A DNA stretch of 64,000 bases, from NCBI RefSeq assembly GCF_030269765.1, contig NZ_BSTX01000004.1, forward strand, positions 256,990-320,989, read 5' to 3'. Positions 24,502-33,326 of this stretch are shown here, in pieces (position 1 is the stretch's first letter; every line of letters starts with the position of its first letter). The notes beneath the pieces are model-generated. The model searched no databases and was not told the origin of the DNA. It saw only the letters and a list, made by a program, of their open reading frames with translations. Source of the DNA: Actinorhabdospora filicis. Its GTDB lineage: Bacteria > Actinomycetota > Actinomycetes > Mycobacteriales > Micromonosporaceae. A program made the position numbers and the translations under genes.

Positions 24502-24879
24502 ATGAGCACCGACCCCAAGGCCGAAGCCGAACTGATCGCCCTCGAAGAGGCCATGTGGGACGCCAACCGCGCAGGCGACGGCGCCTACTACGACAAGGTC
24601 CTCCGCGACGACGCCATGGGCGTCTCGAAGTGGGGCCTCCTCGACAAGGCCACGGCCGTCGCGGGCATCTCGGCCAACCACAACCCGTACCTGAAGACCG
24701 ACCTCTCCCAGATCAAGGTCCTGATGGTCAACGAGGACGCCGCCGTCGTCACCTACAAGGCCGACGTCCTGGTCCTGGTCAACGGCGAGGAAACCCCGAC
24801 CTCCGCCTACGCGAGCACCGTCTATGCCCGCGAGAACGGCACCTGGACCCCGGTCTTCTTCCAGCACACTCCGCTGTAG
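24502..24879 (+). CDS. NTF2-like / SnoaL-like (DUF4440-type) protein
   Basis: A 125-aa protein of the cone-shaped NTF2 fold: EAELIALEEAMWDANRAGDGAYYDKVLRDDAM, a middle KVLMVNEDAAVVTYKADV strand pair, and a final strand ASTVYARENGTWTPVFFQHTPL. These folds act as small-molecule enzymes or binding proteins, and the ligand cannot be read from sequence. RBS AGGAGG precedes ATG 24502. It is divergent from the CGNR regulator, which probably controls it. Confidence 0.8.
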   Translation: MSTDPKAEAELIALEEAMWDANRAGDGAYYDKVLRDDAMGVSKWGLLDKATAVAGISANHNPYLKTDLSQIKVLMVNEDAAVVTYKADVLVLVNGEETPTSAYASTVYARENGTWTPVFFQHTPL

Positions 24880-24884
24880 GACGG

Positions 24885-25586
24885 CTAGGCGCTGCCGCGG
24901 ACCCAGTACGCCTTCACCGCCGGCACCGACACCAGCTCACGCTCGGGATACCGGAGGGCGGTCAGCCGCCCTCCGTAAACAACCCCCGTGTCAACGCACA
25001 TCGTGTTGTTGACCCACGTCGCCTCGGGATGCGGCGTGTGCCCGTAGACCACCGCCGCCTTCCCGCGATAGTCCTTGGCCCAGTCCCGCCGGATCGGCAG
25101 GCCGTCCTCATCCACCTCACCGGTGGGATCGCCGTACAGCGCGAAAGACCGCACGGCCGCCCCCCTCTTCCCGTGAAAGTGCTCGGGAAGCCCGGCGTGG
25201 GCGATGACCAGCTTCCCCTCATCAAGGCTCAGCTGCTCGGGCAGCTCGTCCAGAAAATCCCGGACGTGCCGCCGGAATCCGTGCCCCTCGCGCTTCATCT
25301 CGCCGACCGTCGTCTGGAGACCCCTGCCCACCTTGACATTGCGCCCATGCAGCCAGCGCGCCAGCTTGTCATCGTGGTTGCCCACCACCGATAGGGCGTA
25401 CCCGTCGTCCACCATGGACATGACGCGCCTCAATACACCGACAGAAGACGGCCCGCGGTCCACCAGATCCCCCACGAAGACCGCCGTACGCCCCTCGGGA
25501 TGCCCGCGCTTCCCGTAACCGAGCCGGTCCAGCAGCGAACCCAGCTCCCGCAGGCAGCCGTGGACATCCCCGATCACGTCGTACAT
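24885..25586 (-). CDS. Calcineurin-like metallophosphoesterase (PrpE/ApaH type)
   Basis: A 233-aa protein with the metal-binding motifs of the PPP-type phosphoesterases in order: GDVHG, GDLVDRG, GNHD, then IAHAG and GHT. It is closest in pattern to PrpE/ApaH-like enzymes and the phosphatase part of bacterial Pnkp, so substrates could be diadenosine polyphosphates, phosphoprotein or nucleic-acid phosphates. The longer ORF is discounted; ATG 25586 starts the domain and stands 6 bases after TACAGT, giving a predicted leaderless mRNA. It lies 17 bases behind the STAND NTPase gene on the same strand. Confidence 0.85.
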   Translation of the reverse strand: MYDVIGDVHGCLRELGSLLDRLGYGKRGHPEGRTAVFVGDLVDRGPSSVGVLRRVMSMVDDGYALSVVGNHDDKLARWLHGRNVKVGRGLQTTVGEMKREGHGFRRHVRDFLDELPEQLSLDEGKLVIAHAGLPEHFHGKRGAAVRSFALYGDPTGEVDEDGLPIRRDWAKDYRGKAAVVYGHTPHPEATWVNNTMCVDTGVVYGGRLTALRYPERELVSVPAVKAYWVRGSA

Positions 25587-25603
25587 GCCCCGACTGTAGA
25601 TCT

Positions 25604-27796
25604 CTAGGATGAACGTTCGCCCCAGAACTCCAGGGCCTCCCGGGCCGCCAGGGTCTGCGGATGCCCCGGCCCCAGCAGGTACCGGGCGTCGAAGACCAGG
25701 CGCTCGTACTCGTCCTTCACCTCTTCCCCCGCGGCGGCCCGCCAGTTCAGCAGATCGTGCCTGGTCAGCAGCACCACCGGGTTCTGCGGCCCCAGTTCGC
25801 GGACGCGCGCGTCCAGCAGCACCCGCAGGCTCCGGGCCGCCGAGGACGCGTGCCCCGACCTCCCGTGCCAGTTCGCCAGGTCGTGCCTGATGTCCAGCGT
25901 GTGCGAGTGCAGCGGCCCCAGCGCCCGCGTCGCCGTGGACACCAGCGACGCCAGGACGCGCTCGGCCGCCCACGGCCCCCGCGCGGTCCCCGCCCAGCGC
26001 GCGAGCCCCTGCCCGGCCCGCAGGGTCTCGGGATGATCGACCCCGTGAATCCGCGCGCACTGCCCGGCGATGACCGCGTACTGCTCGGCCGCCTCCCGGG
26101 CGTCCCCGGAGCGGCCCTGCCACTCCGCCAGCCGCGACCAGGCGTCCAGGGTGCTCGGATGATCCGCCCCGAACGTCCGGAGCCGGTCGGTGAGCAGGCG
26201 GGCGAACCCGTCCAGGGCCCCCGCCACGTCCCCGGACTCGCCGCGCCAGTGCGCCTCGCGGGTCATCGAGGTCACCGTCCGGTCGTGGCCGGCTCCCAGG
26301 TGCCGCAGCGACAAACGCGCCAGCTGCCCGAAGTGGACGGCCGCCGCGCGCGCCAGCCCCGCCGCGCCCAGCGACTCGCCGAGCCGCAACAGCAGCAGGT
26401 GGCAGTCGGGCGTCCACAGCGTCTCCCCGGCCAGATCCCGCAGCAGGATCGCGTTCTGGCGCAGCGAACGGGTCAGCGCGTCATCGTGGTTGGCGGGATC
26501 CTCCGGCGGCCAGGCCGTGGTCAGCGCCTCCGCCGCGACGTGCACGACCAGCGGATCGCCGCTCAGGTCCATCGCGCGGGTCGCCTCGGCGGCCTGCACG
26601 AGGTGCTCGCCGCGCGTGATGAGCCCCAGCCGGTGCAGGACGTCCAGGGCCCCGGAGGCTCCGGCGACCTCCTCGGCCGAGACCGGACGCCCGGCGGCCC
26701 GTCCCAGGTGATGCAGCACCACGGGCTGCGTGAACACCGCCAGCGGGATGCCGCGCCCGTCCAGATGCGCCACCAGCTGCCGCAGCATGCGCGCCACGCC
26801 GTCCGGGACCTGCTCGTCGGCCAGATCCGCGCACAGCGCCACCGTCCCCGCAGTCGTGCCCATGACCGTGCCCGCCGCCGCTCGCTCCCGGGTCGCGGCA
26901 GCGAGGAGCTTGCGATAGTCGTGGCACGTGACGCGCTGATCGCGGATGTAGGCCGCCGCCTGCGCCAGCGACAGCGGATGATGCCCGAGATCGGCGGCCA
27001 GCTCGGCGTACTCGTCCAGCAGCTCGGCCTCATCGAGGAGACTCGCGGCGAGGAACTCGTAGGACTCCACCGGCCGGAACGGGCCCAGCTCGATCACGTG
27101 CGCCCCCACCGGCAGGGGAGGCGCGACGCGAGCCGTGACCAGAACGCGGCCATTGGGGTTGCCGGTGGGCCAGAGATCGGCCAGCGGATCGACGGGAACG
27201 CCCGAGCCCCCGAGCTCGGCCGGATCGGCCAGATGGCCCAAGTCGGTCAGATCGTCCAGGTCGGCCAGATCGTCCAGGACGATGAACCAGCGCTTGTGGG
27301 TGTCGCGCGCCCAGCTCAGGAACCGGGCCGCGCGCGCCTCGGCGTCACCGATCGCCGACGTGCCGCGCTCGACCAGGTCCGCCGCCTCCGCGTAGGCCGA
27401 GAGCACCGCCTCACGGGTCGCGCCGGGCACCCAGATCAGCAGATCTATCTCCCCGGCCTTCTCCAGCGTGCGCACGTACCGCGAGGCCGCCTGCGTCTTG
27501 CCGACCCCGGACGGCCCCACCAGCACGTGCACCGGCCCGGTCGTCTCATAGCGGCGATCCCGGTTGCGCGGCTCGTCCAGCGCGAAGGTCGCCTCCCGGT
27601 GCTGATGGCAGCGCACCTCGGCGGGCGGGACGCCGACCCGGCACGGCCAGGGAATCGGCGTACGCCAGGAGTACTCCCGCGTGTCGCGGGACGCCGCGTC
27701 CAGCCACCGTCCATGATGGAGTGCCGGTGGTTCCACGCCACGCCCCCAGTCCTGTCCTGCCAACACGAACCCCGCCGCAAGGTCCACATCGGACAC
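25604..27796 (-). CDS. STAND-type NTPase with tetratricopeptide repeats
   Basis: A 730-aa protein. The first 85 residues have no recognised domain. An NB-ARC/STAND-like NTPase follows, with Walker A GPSGVGKT (residues 94-101) and Walker B WFIVLDD (about 170-176), a GRVLVTARVAPPL sensor segment and an AAA-lid/winged-helix-like middle. The C-terminal third has TPR units with the recurring pattern GxDHPxTLDAxxxLAxWxGRSGDAxxAAxxY. STAND proteins are oligomerising switches in signalling and phage defence; an effector domain is not visible here, so output may pass through a partner. The GTG start at 27796 is tentative. A phosphoesterase gene follows after 17 bases. Confidence 0.82.
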   Translation of the reverse strand: MSDVDLAAGFVLAGQDWGRGVEPPALHHGRWLDAASRDTREYSWRTPIPWPCRVGVPPAEVRCHQHREATFALDEPRNRDRRYETTGPVHVLVGPSGVGKTQAASRYVRTLEKAGEIDLLIWVPGATREAVLSAYAEAADLVERGTSAIGDAEARAARFLSWARDTHKRWFIVLDDLADLDDLTDLGHLADPAELGGSGVPVDPLADLWPTGNPNGRVLVTARVAPPLPVGAHVIELGPFRPVESYEFLAASLLDEAELLDEYAELAADLGHHPLSLAQAAAYIRDQRVTCHDYRKLLAAATRERAAAGTVMGTTAGTVALCADLADEQVPDGVARMLRQLVAHLDGRGIPLAVFTQPVVLHHLGRAAGRPVSAEEVAGASGALDVLHRLGLITRGEHLVQAAEATRAMDLSGDPLVVHVAAEALTTAWPPEDPANHDDALTRSLRQNAILLRDLAGETLWTPDCHLLLLRLGESLGAAGLARAAAVHFGQLARLSLRHLGAGHDRTVTSMTREAHWRGESGDVAGALDGFARLLTDRLRTFGADHPSTLDAWSRLAEWQGRSGDAREAAEQYAVIAGQCARIHGVDHPETLRAGQGLARWAGTARGPWAAERVLASLVSTATRALGPLHSHTLDIRHDLANWHGRSGHASSAARSLRVLLDARVRELGPQNPVVLLTRHDLLNWRAAAGEEVKDEYERLVFDARYLLGPGHPQTLAAREALEFWGERSS

Positions 27797-27962
27797 GTAA
27801 ACACCCTTTGATCAAGGATGCCGCAGTTGTCCCCCGGACGCCAGTCTCGGCGGGTGTCGGCCATCCGTCCGGGGGAGTAACGGGCCGGTACCCGGGCCCG
27901 CCGGAGGCGAGCTGATCCGGGGTCGCGTCCCACACTCCGGAATCTGCACTACCCTCACCAGC

Positions 27963-28826
27963 GTGACCGGAAACGCAGACCTCAAGAGCGCGGTCGTCAT
28001 CGGGGCGGGCACCATGGGCGCGGGCATCGCGTACGTGGCCGCCACCGCGGGCTACACCGTCGACCTCGTCGAACCCGACGGCACCCGCCGCGCGGCCGTC
28101 GGCCCACAGCTGCGGACCGTCTTCGACAAGGCCGTCGCACGCGGCAAGGCCACCGCGCAGGACGCCGACGCCGCCCACGCGCGCATCGCCTACCGCGCGT
28201 CCCTCACCGAAGTCGCCGAAGGCGCCGACGTGATCGTGGAGGCCGTCCCCGAGCGCCCGGAGCTCAAGCGGGCCGTGCTCGCCGAGGCCGCCGCCCGCAA
28301 GCCGCGCCTCCTCGCGTCCAACACCTCCAGCATCCCCATCGCCAGCCTCGCCGAGGGACTGCCCCGGCCCGAGGCGTTCCTGGGCCTGCACTTCTTCAAC
28401 CCGGTCTACGCGATGCCGCTACTGGAGATCGTCATCGGGCGCGAGACCTCCGAGGACGCCCGCGAGCAGGCCCTGGCGCTCGCCCGCGAGCTCGGCAAGG
28501 ACCCCATCGTGGTCAACGACTTCCCCGGCTTCGCCACCTCCCGCCTCGGCGTCGCCCTCGGGCTGGAGGCCATCCGGATGCTGGAGGACGGCGTCGCCTC
28601 GGCCGCCGACATCGACAAGGCCATGGTCCTCGGCTACCGGCACCCCATGGGACCCCTCGAACTCACCGACATCGTCGGCCTCGACGTGCGCCTCGACATC
28701 GCCCGGACCCTCCAGAAGGCCTACGGCGACCGCTTCGCGCCGCCGGAGCTGCTCGTCTCGAAGGTCGCCGAAGGCAAACTCGGCAAGAAGACCGGCGAGG
28801 GCTTCCACGTGTGGGAGGGCCGGTAA
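27963..28826 (+). CDS. 3-hydroxyacyl-CoA (3-hydroxybutyryl-CoA) dehydrogenase
   Basis: A 287-aa NAD-dependent enzyme that oxidises 3-hydroxyacyl-CoA to 3-oxoacyl-CoA. Seen: the Rossmann motif GAGTMGAGIA near residue 14, the VEAVPERPELKRAVL segment, the catalytic block LLASNTSSIP...GLHFFNPVYAMPLLEIV, and the C-terminal domain GYRHPMGPLELTDIVGLD. The length is that of single-function FadB2/PaaH-type enzymes. GTG 27963 lies 7 bases after TACCCT, so the message is probably leaderless. Its TAA overlaps the next ATG by one base, so the two form an operon. Confidence 0.93.
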   Translation: MTGNADLKSAVVIGAGTMGAGIAYVAATAGYTVDLVEPDGTRRAAVGPQLRTVFDKAVARGKATAQDADAAHARIAYRASLTEVAEGADVIVEAVPERPELKRAVLAEAAARKPRLLASNTSSIPIASLAEGLPRPEAFLGLHFFNPVYAMPLLEIVIGRETSEDAREQALALARELGKDPIVVNDFPGFATSRLGVALGLEAIRMLEDGVASAADIDKAMVLGYRHPMGPLELTDIVGLDVRLDIARTLQKAYGDRFAPPELLVSKVAEGKLGKKTGEGFHVWEGR

Positions 28827-29560
28827 TGGCCGTCCGCGTCGAAGAGCGCGAGGACCGCGTCGTCGCCGTCCTCGACCGGCCCGAACGCCGCAACGCCATC
28901 GACCAGGAGATGGTCGACGAACTCCACGAACTGTGCGCCAAGCTGGAGCGCGAGCCCAAACCGCTGCTGCTCACCGGCGGCGCCGACGGGATCTTCGCCT
29001 CCGGGGCCGACATCGCCCAACTGCGCGAACGCACCTCCGCCGACGCGCTGCGGGCCATCAACCAGGGCGTGTTCGCGCGCGTCCGGGCCCTCCCGCTGCC
29101 CACCGTCGCCGCCATCGACGGGCCCGCCCTCGGCGGCGGCGCCGAACTCGCCTACGCCTGCGACATCCGCGTCTGCACCGACCGGGCCTTCTTCGGGCAG
29201 CCCGAGGCGCGCCTGGGGATCCTCGCCGGTGCCGGGGCGACCTGGCGGCTGCCCGCACTGGTCGGCGAGTCCCTCGCCAAGGAACTGCTGTTCACCGGAC
29301 GCCGGATGCCCGCCGAGGAGGCCCTCGCGGCGCGGCTGGTGTCGCGGGTCGTGCCGCCGTCCGAACTACTGGACACCGCGCACGCGATCATCGACGACAT
29401 CGCCAAGGCCGCGCCGATGGCCCTGCGGCTCACCAAACTCGCCGTGGACGCCCCGGGCGCCCACCCCGGGCTGGAGCTGGCCGCGCAGTCGCTGCTGTTC
29501 GACTCCGCCGACAAGCGCGAGCGGATGACGGCGTTCCTGGAACGCGGCAAGAGGACATGA
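28826..29560 (+). CDS. Enoyl-CoA hydratase/isomerase family protein
   Basis: A 244-aa crotonase-fold protein. Seen: RPERRNAIDQEMVDEL, the first oxyanion segment FASGADIAQL, the second GPALGGGAELAYACDIRV, and GQPEARLGILAGAGATWRLP with a conserved glutamate. With the preceding dehydrogenase it would hydrate an enoyl-CoA and oxidise the product, as in fatty acid, phenylacetyl-CoA or other CoA-linked degradation. It starts in TAATG overlap with the upstream gene and ends at a terminator. Confidence 0.9.
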   Translation: MAVRVEEREDRVVAVLDRPERRNAIDQEMVDELHELCAKLEREPKPLLLTGGADGIFASGADIAQLRERTSADALRAINQGVFARVRALPLPTVAAIDGPALGGGAELAYACDIRVCTDRAFFGQPEARLGILAGAGATWRLPALVGESLAKELLFTGRRMPAEEALAARLVSRVVPPSELLDTAHAIIDDIAKAAPMALRLTKLAVDAPGAHPGLELAAQSLLFDSADKRERMTAFLERGKRT

Positions 29561-29563
29561 TGG

Positions 29564-29598
29564 GGCCGGCCCGGCGAACCCCTCCGACCGGGCCGGCC
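29564..29598. terminator. Bidirectional terminator
   Basis: A perfect 11-bp stem GGCCGGCCCGG with its complement around a 13-base loop, between the convergent hydratase and DUF4097 genes; the tail CACCTTTCAA follows on the plus strand. Confidence 0.75.
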
Positions 29599-29612
29599 AC
29601 CTTTCAACCGGG

Positions 29613-30377
29613 TTAGGCGCCGCTGACCTTGGCGATCCCGGAGTCCGCGGCCACCCGCACCTTGTAGGGCGAGGTGGCCGTACTGGCCATGTTCACTTCC
29701 GTGCTCATGGCCGACACGTCCAATTGATATCCCGCCGCGACTGAGGGGAGCCTGAGATCGATGTTCCCCGAGGAGGATGTGATGTCCACCATGGACGGAC
29801 TTGAGACGTAGGTCACGTCCACGTTCCCGTGGTCGGAGTGGTAGGTCGCGCCAGGTGACGAGATGTCCTCGGCGGTCACGTTCCCGCTCGACACGCGCAC
29901 GTCGAGTGGCCCGGCGAGCCCGGACAGGTCGGCGTTGCCGTGCGACAGGGACAGCGTCACCGCGCCGGTCAGGTCGGCCACGTCCACGTTCCCGGCCGAC
30001 GAGGTGACCTTCACGGGCGTGGCCGGGGGGACCCACACCGTGTAGTCGATCTGGCAGTCGTCGCCGCACGTGCCGTTCAGGCGCAGGATTCCGCGGTCCA
30101 GCACGCCCCGGCCCCCCGGCTCGTCGCCCTCGTACCAGCGGACCGCCCGGTCCACCCGGGCCTGGCCGTCCCCGCCGCGCATGACCTTCACGTTGCCCCG
30201 GTCCGTCGTGATCTCCAGCGCGACGGGGGCGGGGTGGGTCTCGGTCGAGGACGCCCGCTCCGGCCCGGCGAAGTGCTGCGCCATCCACACGATCATCGCC
30301 ACGACCGTGGCGACCACGGTCCCGGTGATGACCAGGCGGGGGAAGGTGCGGCGGGTGCCGGACTGCGGGACGGTCAT
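29613..30377 (-). CDS. DUF4097-type membrane-anchored beta protein
   Basis: A 254-aa protein with one N-terminal membrane helix (residues about 14-34). Its extracellular part has repeated short strands of the form SSAGNVDVADLTG, SHGNADLSGL, SSGNVTAEDI and SSSGNIDLRLP, typical of the DUF4097 beta-helix-like fold. Two cysteines (CGDDC) may pair. ATG 30377 lies 6 bases after TACGTT, so a leaderless mRNA is predicted. A homologue is encoded divergently at 30586-31362. The function of DUF4097 proteins is not established. Confidence 0.82.
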   Translation of the reverse strand: MTVPQSGTRRTFPRLVITGTVVATVVAMIVWMAQHFAGPERASSTETHPAPVALEITTDRGNVKVMRGGDGQARVDRAVRWYEGDEPGGRGVLDRGILRLNGTCGDDCQIDYTVWVPPATPVKVTSSAGNVDVADLTGAVTLSLSHGNADLSGLAGPLDVRVSSGNVTAEDISSPGATYHSDHGNVDVTYVSSPSMVDITSSSGNIDLRLPSVAAGYQLDVSAMSTEVNMASTATSPYKVRVAADSGIAKVSGA

Positions 30378-30585
30378 GAAACCAACGTAGAACCGCCCGG
30401 TTGCTGGCGGTATGGGGAATGACCCTTAAGTTCGGCTCCGGGGAAAGGGGGCCTACCCCCACCCGGGAATCGGGGCATCACCCCATGGTTGACGGCCCCG
30501 GACCTCCATAGATTTATGAACGTAAACGCGGTGAGCCGAAACGGAGCACCGGAACCCCGGAACCACCCCGAACAAGGAGCCCCTC

Positions 30586-31362
30586 ATGTCCGAGCGCAAC
30601 CCCGATCCGTCGAGCCGGGTCATCATCCTCATCGGTCTGGTCGTGCTCGGCCTGCTGATCGCCGGCGGCGTGGTCGCCTGGGGCCTGAGCCACGGCTTCG
30701 GGCCGCAGAAGAAGGAGACCCAGAGCCAGACCTACACCGACGCCGTCACCGCCATCGACATCCACTCCGACTCCGGCGAGGTCACCATCAAGGCCGGCGC
30801 CGAGGGCGAGATCAAGGTCGAGCGGACCCTGCACTGGTACAACACCAAGCCCAAGGTCGACGAGAAGTTCGAGGGCACGACCTTCAAGGTCTACGACGAC
30901 CAGAACTGCAACTGCGGCATCGACTACGTGATCACCGTCCCGAAGAGCGTGTCGGCCAAGCTCGACATCGACTCCGGTGACCTGAGCATCGAGGGCGTGA
31001 CCGGTGCCGTGGACGTCACGGCCGACTCGGGCAACGTGACCCTGGAGGACCTGCCCGGCGCGCTCACCATCAACGCCTCCTCCGGCGACATCCGCGGCGA
31101 CCGGCTGAGCGGGGCCACCGCGACCGTCACCGCCAGCTCCGGCTCGGTGAACCTGACCTTCACCACCGCGCCCAGCTCGCTGGACCTGAACGTGGACTCC
31201 GGCGACGTCGACGTCACCGTCCCGAACGTCGCCGAGGGCTACAAGACCAACGTCAAGGCCGACTCCGGCGACGTGGACACCGACGGGCTCACCAAGAACG
31301 ACTCCTCGGCCCGCAGCATCACCATCGACGTGGACTCCGGGAACGTCACGGTCAAGTCGTGA
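30586..31362 (+). CDS. DUF4097-type membrane-anchored beta protein (second copy)
   Basis: A 258-aa homologue of the divergent gene at 29613-30377: one membrane helix (residues about 11-33), then strand repeats SDSGEVTIKAG, DSGDLSIEGVTG, DSGNVTLEDLPG, SSGDIRGDRLSG and DSGDVDVTVPNV. A CNCG motif replaces CGDDC. AAGGAG lies before ATG 30586, unlike its leaderless neighbour, so the two are expressed by different modes. A strong terminator follows. Confidence 0.82.
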   Translation: MSERNPDPSSRVIILIGLVVLGLLIAGGVVAWGLSHGFGPQKKETQSQTYTDAVTAIDIHSDSGEVTIKAGAEGEIKVERTLHWYNTKPKVDEKFEGTTFKVYDDQNCNCGIDYVITVPKSVSAKLDIDSGDLSIEGVTGAVDVTADSGNVTLEDLPGALTINASSGDIRGDRLSGATATVTASSGSVNLTFTTAPSSLDLNVDSGDVDVTVPNVAEGYKTNVKADSGDVDTDGLTKNDSSARSITIDVDSGNVTVKS

Positions 31363-31422
31363 CCCGGTAGGGACCGGAAAGGGTCGGAGGGGTTCGCCCA
31401 CCCGGTCCCGCAACGCAAGAGA

Positions 31423-31453
31423 CGAAGGGCGGCGCGTGAGGCGCCGCCCTTCG
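31423..31453. terminator. Bidirectional terminator
   Basis: A perfect 13-bp stem CGAAGGGCGGCGC with its complement around GTGAG, between convergent genes ending at 31362 and 31464. Confidence 0.9.
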
Positions 31454-31463
31454 GCGTGTCCGG

Positions 31464-32180
31464 CTAGTCGCCCGCTTCGGCGGGCTTCTTGTAATGGGCG
31501 AGGTAGGCGGCGATCTCGTCGGTCAGCTCGCCGCCGAAGTACTTCGAGACCACGTACCAGGCCTTGCATTCGAGCCAGTAGCGGTAGGCGAACTCCTCGA
31601 TGGACGGGCCGGTCCAGGAGAAGCGGACCTCGCCGCCCTCCTCTTCGCCGCCGCCGTCATCGGTCTCGGGCTCGTCGTCCTCGTCTTCTTCGTCGTCGTG
31701 GTCGGCCCATTCGTCGGACCACTCCGACTCGGCGATGAACGAGGTGCCGTCCGGGCGCAGGTAGAGGTACCAGAACAGGCAGTCCTGCTGGTCGCGGAAG
31801 AAGCGGATGACCACCGCGTCCTTCTCCACCGGGCTCGGGACCGGCGCGGAGATGTCGATGTAGCAGGAGGTGGTGGACACCTCGTCGAGCTGCTCGTACA
31901 GCTCGGGGCGGGTGGCGAAGTGCACGAAGGCGTCCGGGAGGACCATGCACTCGGGCAGCGATCCGGCGATCTCGGCCAGGAACTCCACCTGCTCGGGATC
32001 GGGTGCGCTCCCGGCGGCCTCCCCGGCCCAGGCGAAACCCTTCAGGCGCGCCGGATCCAGTGGTGGGAGCGTGTCGTAGTCCCAGCCCGAGTAGGTGGCG
32101 AACATCGACGCGGGACGGTGGTCCTCCAGGTCGGTGGCGGCCCAGACGCGGGGGAAGACGGGACGCGGTTGGTCAGTCAA
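31464..32180 (-). CDS. Hypothetical protein with acidic insert (SUKH-like, uncertain)
   Basis: A 238-aa soluble protein. The central pattern CMVLPDAFVHFATRPELYEQLDEVSTTSCYIDIS, then DQQDCLFWYLYLRPDG, recalls SUKH/SMI1-type proteins, but the match is weak. A run of Asp/Glu (DDEEDEDDEPETDD) around residues 165-185 splits the domain. The C-terminal SIEEFAYRYWLECKAWYVV suggests a last helix. It overlaps the RidA gene by 8 bases and is third in a minus-strand unit SDR-RidA-this gene. No clear role in that unit. Confidence 0.55.
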   Translation of the reverse strand: MTDQPRPVFPRVWAATDLEDHRPASMFATYSGWDYDTLPPLDPARLKGFAWAGEAAGSAPDPEQVEFLAEIAGSLPECMVLPDAFVHFATRPELYEQLDEVSTTSCYIDISAPVPSPVEKDAVVIRFFRDQQDCLFWYLYLRPDGTSFIAESEWSDEWADHDDEEDEDDEPETDDGGGEEEGGEVRFSWTGPSIEEFAYRYWLECKAWYVVSKYFGGELTDEIAAYLAHYKKPAEAGD

Positions 32181-32562
32181 GGACGGCTACTCCCTCCAGT
32201 TCGACGAGAGCCGCATCGTCCCAGAGACGTGTGACACCGATCCCGGCCATCGCCGGGTACTCGGTGCCGGCCAGTTCCCGCCAGACCGCGCCGATCTCGC
32301 GGGCGGCGGCCTTGTAGGCGGGCACGTCCACGATGTAGATCCGCAGCTGCGCGAGCTGTGCGGGGTGTCCACCGGCCTCGGCGAGGGCGGCCAGGATGTT
32401 GGCCAGGGCCTGCCGGAACTGCGGTACCAGCCCACCGTCCACGATGGACCCGTCGGGGGCCATGCCGGTCTGCCCGGCCAGGTAGACGTGCGTGCCGGTG
32501 GCGACCACGGCGTGGCTGAAGCCCGAGGGCTTGGCGAGACTCTGCGGGTTGACGCGCTTCAT
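32173..32562 (-). CDS. RidA-family protein (Rid/YjgF)
   Basis: A 129-aa member of the Rid family, trimeric proteins that hydrolyse reactive imine/enamine intermediates; relatives serve in aromatic ring degradation. Seen: FSHAVVATGTHVYLAGQTG, FRQALANILAALAEAGG, and the C-terminal TRLWDDAALVELEGVAV. The conserved Arg aligned with the catalytic position appears as TRLW. It overlaps the upstream SDR gene by ATGA (4 bases) and the downstream gene by 8 bases, so all three are one operon. Confidence 0.88.
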   Translation of the reverse strand: MKRVNPQSLAKPSGFSHAVVATGTHVYLAGQTGMAPDGSIVDGGLVPQFRQALANILAALAEAGGHPAQLAQLRIYIVDVPAYKAAAREIGAVWRELAGTEYPAMAGIGVTRLWDDAALVELEGVAVLD

Positions 32563-33317
32563 GACTGGACCGCTCCTCCGTCCACATTGATCCCCTGGCC
32601 GGTGAGGGCGGCGTTGGCCACGCAGAACGCGACCGTCTCGGCGACCTCGGCCGGGGACACCAGTCTGCCGATCGGCTGCCGCGAGGCCAGCAGGTGCCGG
32701 GCCTCGTCCTCGCTGCGGATGGTGCGCGCGGCGATCAGCTCGATCGAGCGCTCGGTCATCGGAGTGTCCACATAGCCCGGACACACCGCGTTGGCGGTGA
32801 CGCCCTTGCCCGCCAGCTCCGCCGCCGTGCTGCGGACCAGGCCCAGGACGCCGTGCTTGGCGGCGGTGTAGGCCGCGACGTAGGGATCGCCGCGCTTGGC
32901 GGCCATCGAGGCCACCACGACGATCCGGCCCCACTGCGCCTCGACCATCCCCGGGATCGCGCGGCGGACGAAGCGGAAGGGCGCGGTGAGGTTCAGGTCC
33001 AGGGCCTGGGCCCACTCCTCGTCGGTGATCCGCGCGACCGGCGCCGAGGTCGCGCCACCCGCGTTGGCCACCAGGATCCCGACCGGGCCGCCCCACTCCT
33101 CGGCCTTCGCGAAGACCTCCTCGGCGGCGTCCTTCGCGGTCACGTCGGCGGGGATCGCCAAGGTCGGACCCGGGCACTCGGCGGCCACGGCGGTCAGCTC
33201 GCGGGCGGTGCGGGCGGTCAGGACGACGCGGTGGCCGTCGCGGGACAGGCGCAGCGCGACCTCGCGTCCGATGCCGCGCCCGGCACCGGTGACCACGGCC
33301 GTGCGTGTGTCATGCAT
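32559..33317 (-). CDS. Short-chain dehydrogenase/reductase (SDR)
   Basis: A 252-aa classical SDR with all the family motifs: TGAGRGIG (cofactor binding), NAGG, the catalytic Ser in VVASMAAKRG and YTAAK, and the C-terminal GQGINVDGG. SDRs of this type oxidise or reduce 3-hydroxy/3-oxo groups. ATG 33317 lies 6 bases after TAGAGT (leaderless prediction). It is first in an operon with RidA and the acidic-insert protein. In actinobacteria an SDR-RidA pair often belongs to the 2-aminobenzoyl-CoA or salicylyl-CoA degradation set. Confidence 0.9.
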   Translation of the reverse strand: MHDTRTAVVTGAGRGIGREVALRLSRDGHRVVLTARTARELTAVAAECPGPTLAIPADVTAKDAAEEVFAKAEEWGGPVGILVANAGGATSAPVARITDEEWAQALDLNLTAPFRFVRRAIPGMVEAQWGRIVVVASMAAKRGDPYVAAYTAAKHGVLGLVRSTAAELAGKGVTANAVCPGYVDTPMTERSIELIAARTIRSEDEARHLLASRQPIGRLVSPAEVAETVAFCVANAALTGQGINVDGGAVQS

Positions 33318-33326
33318 GCGGTCACT

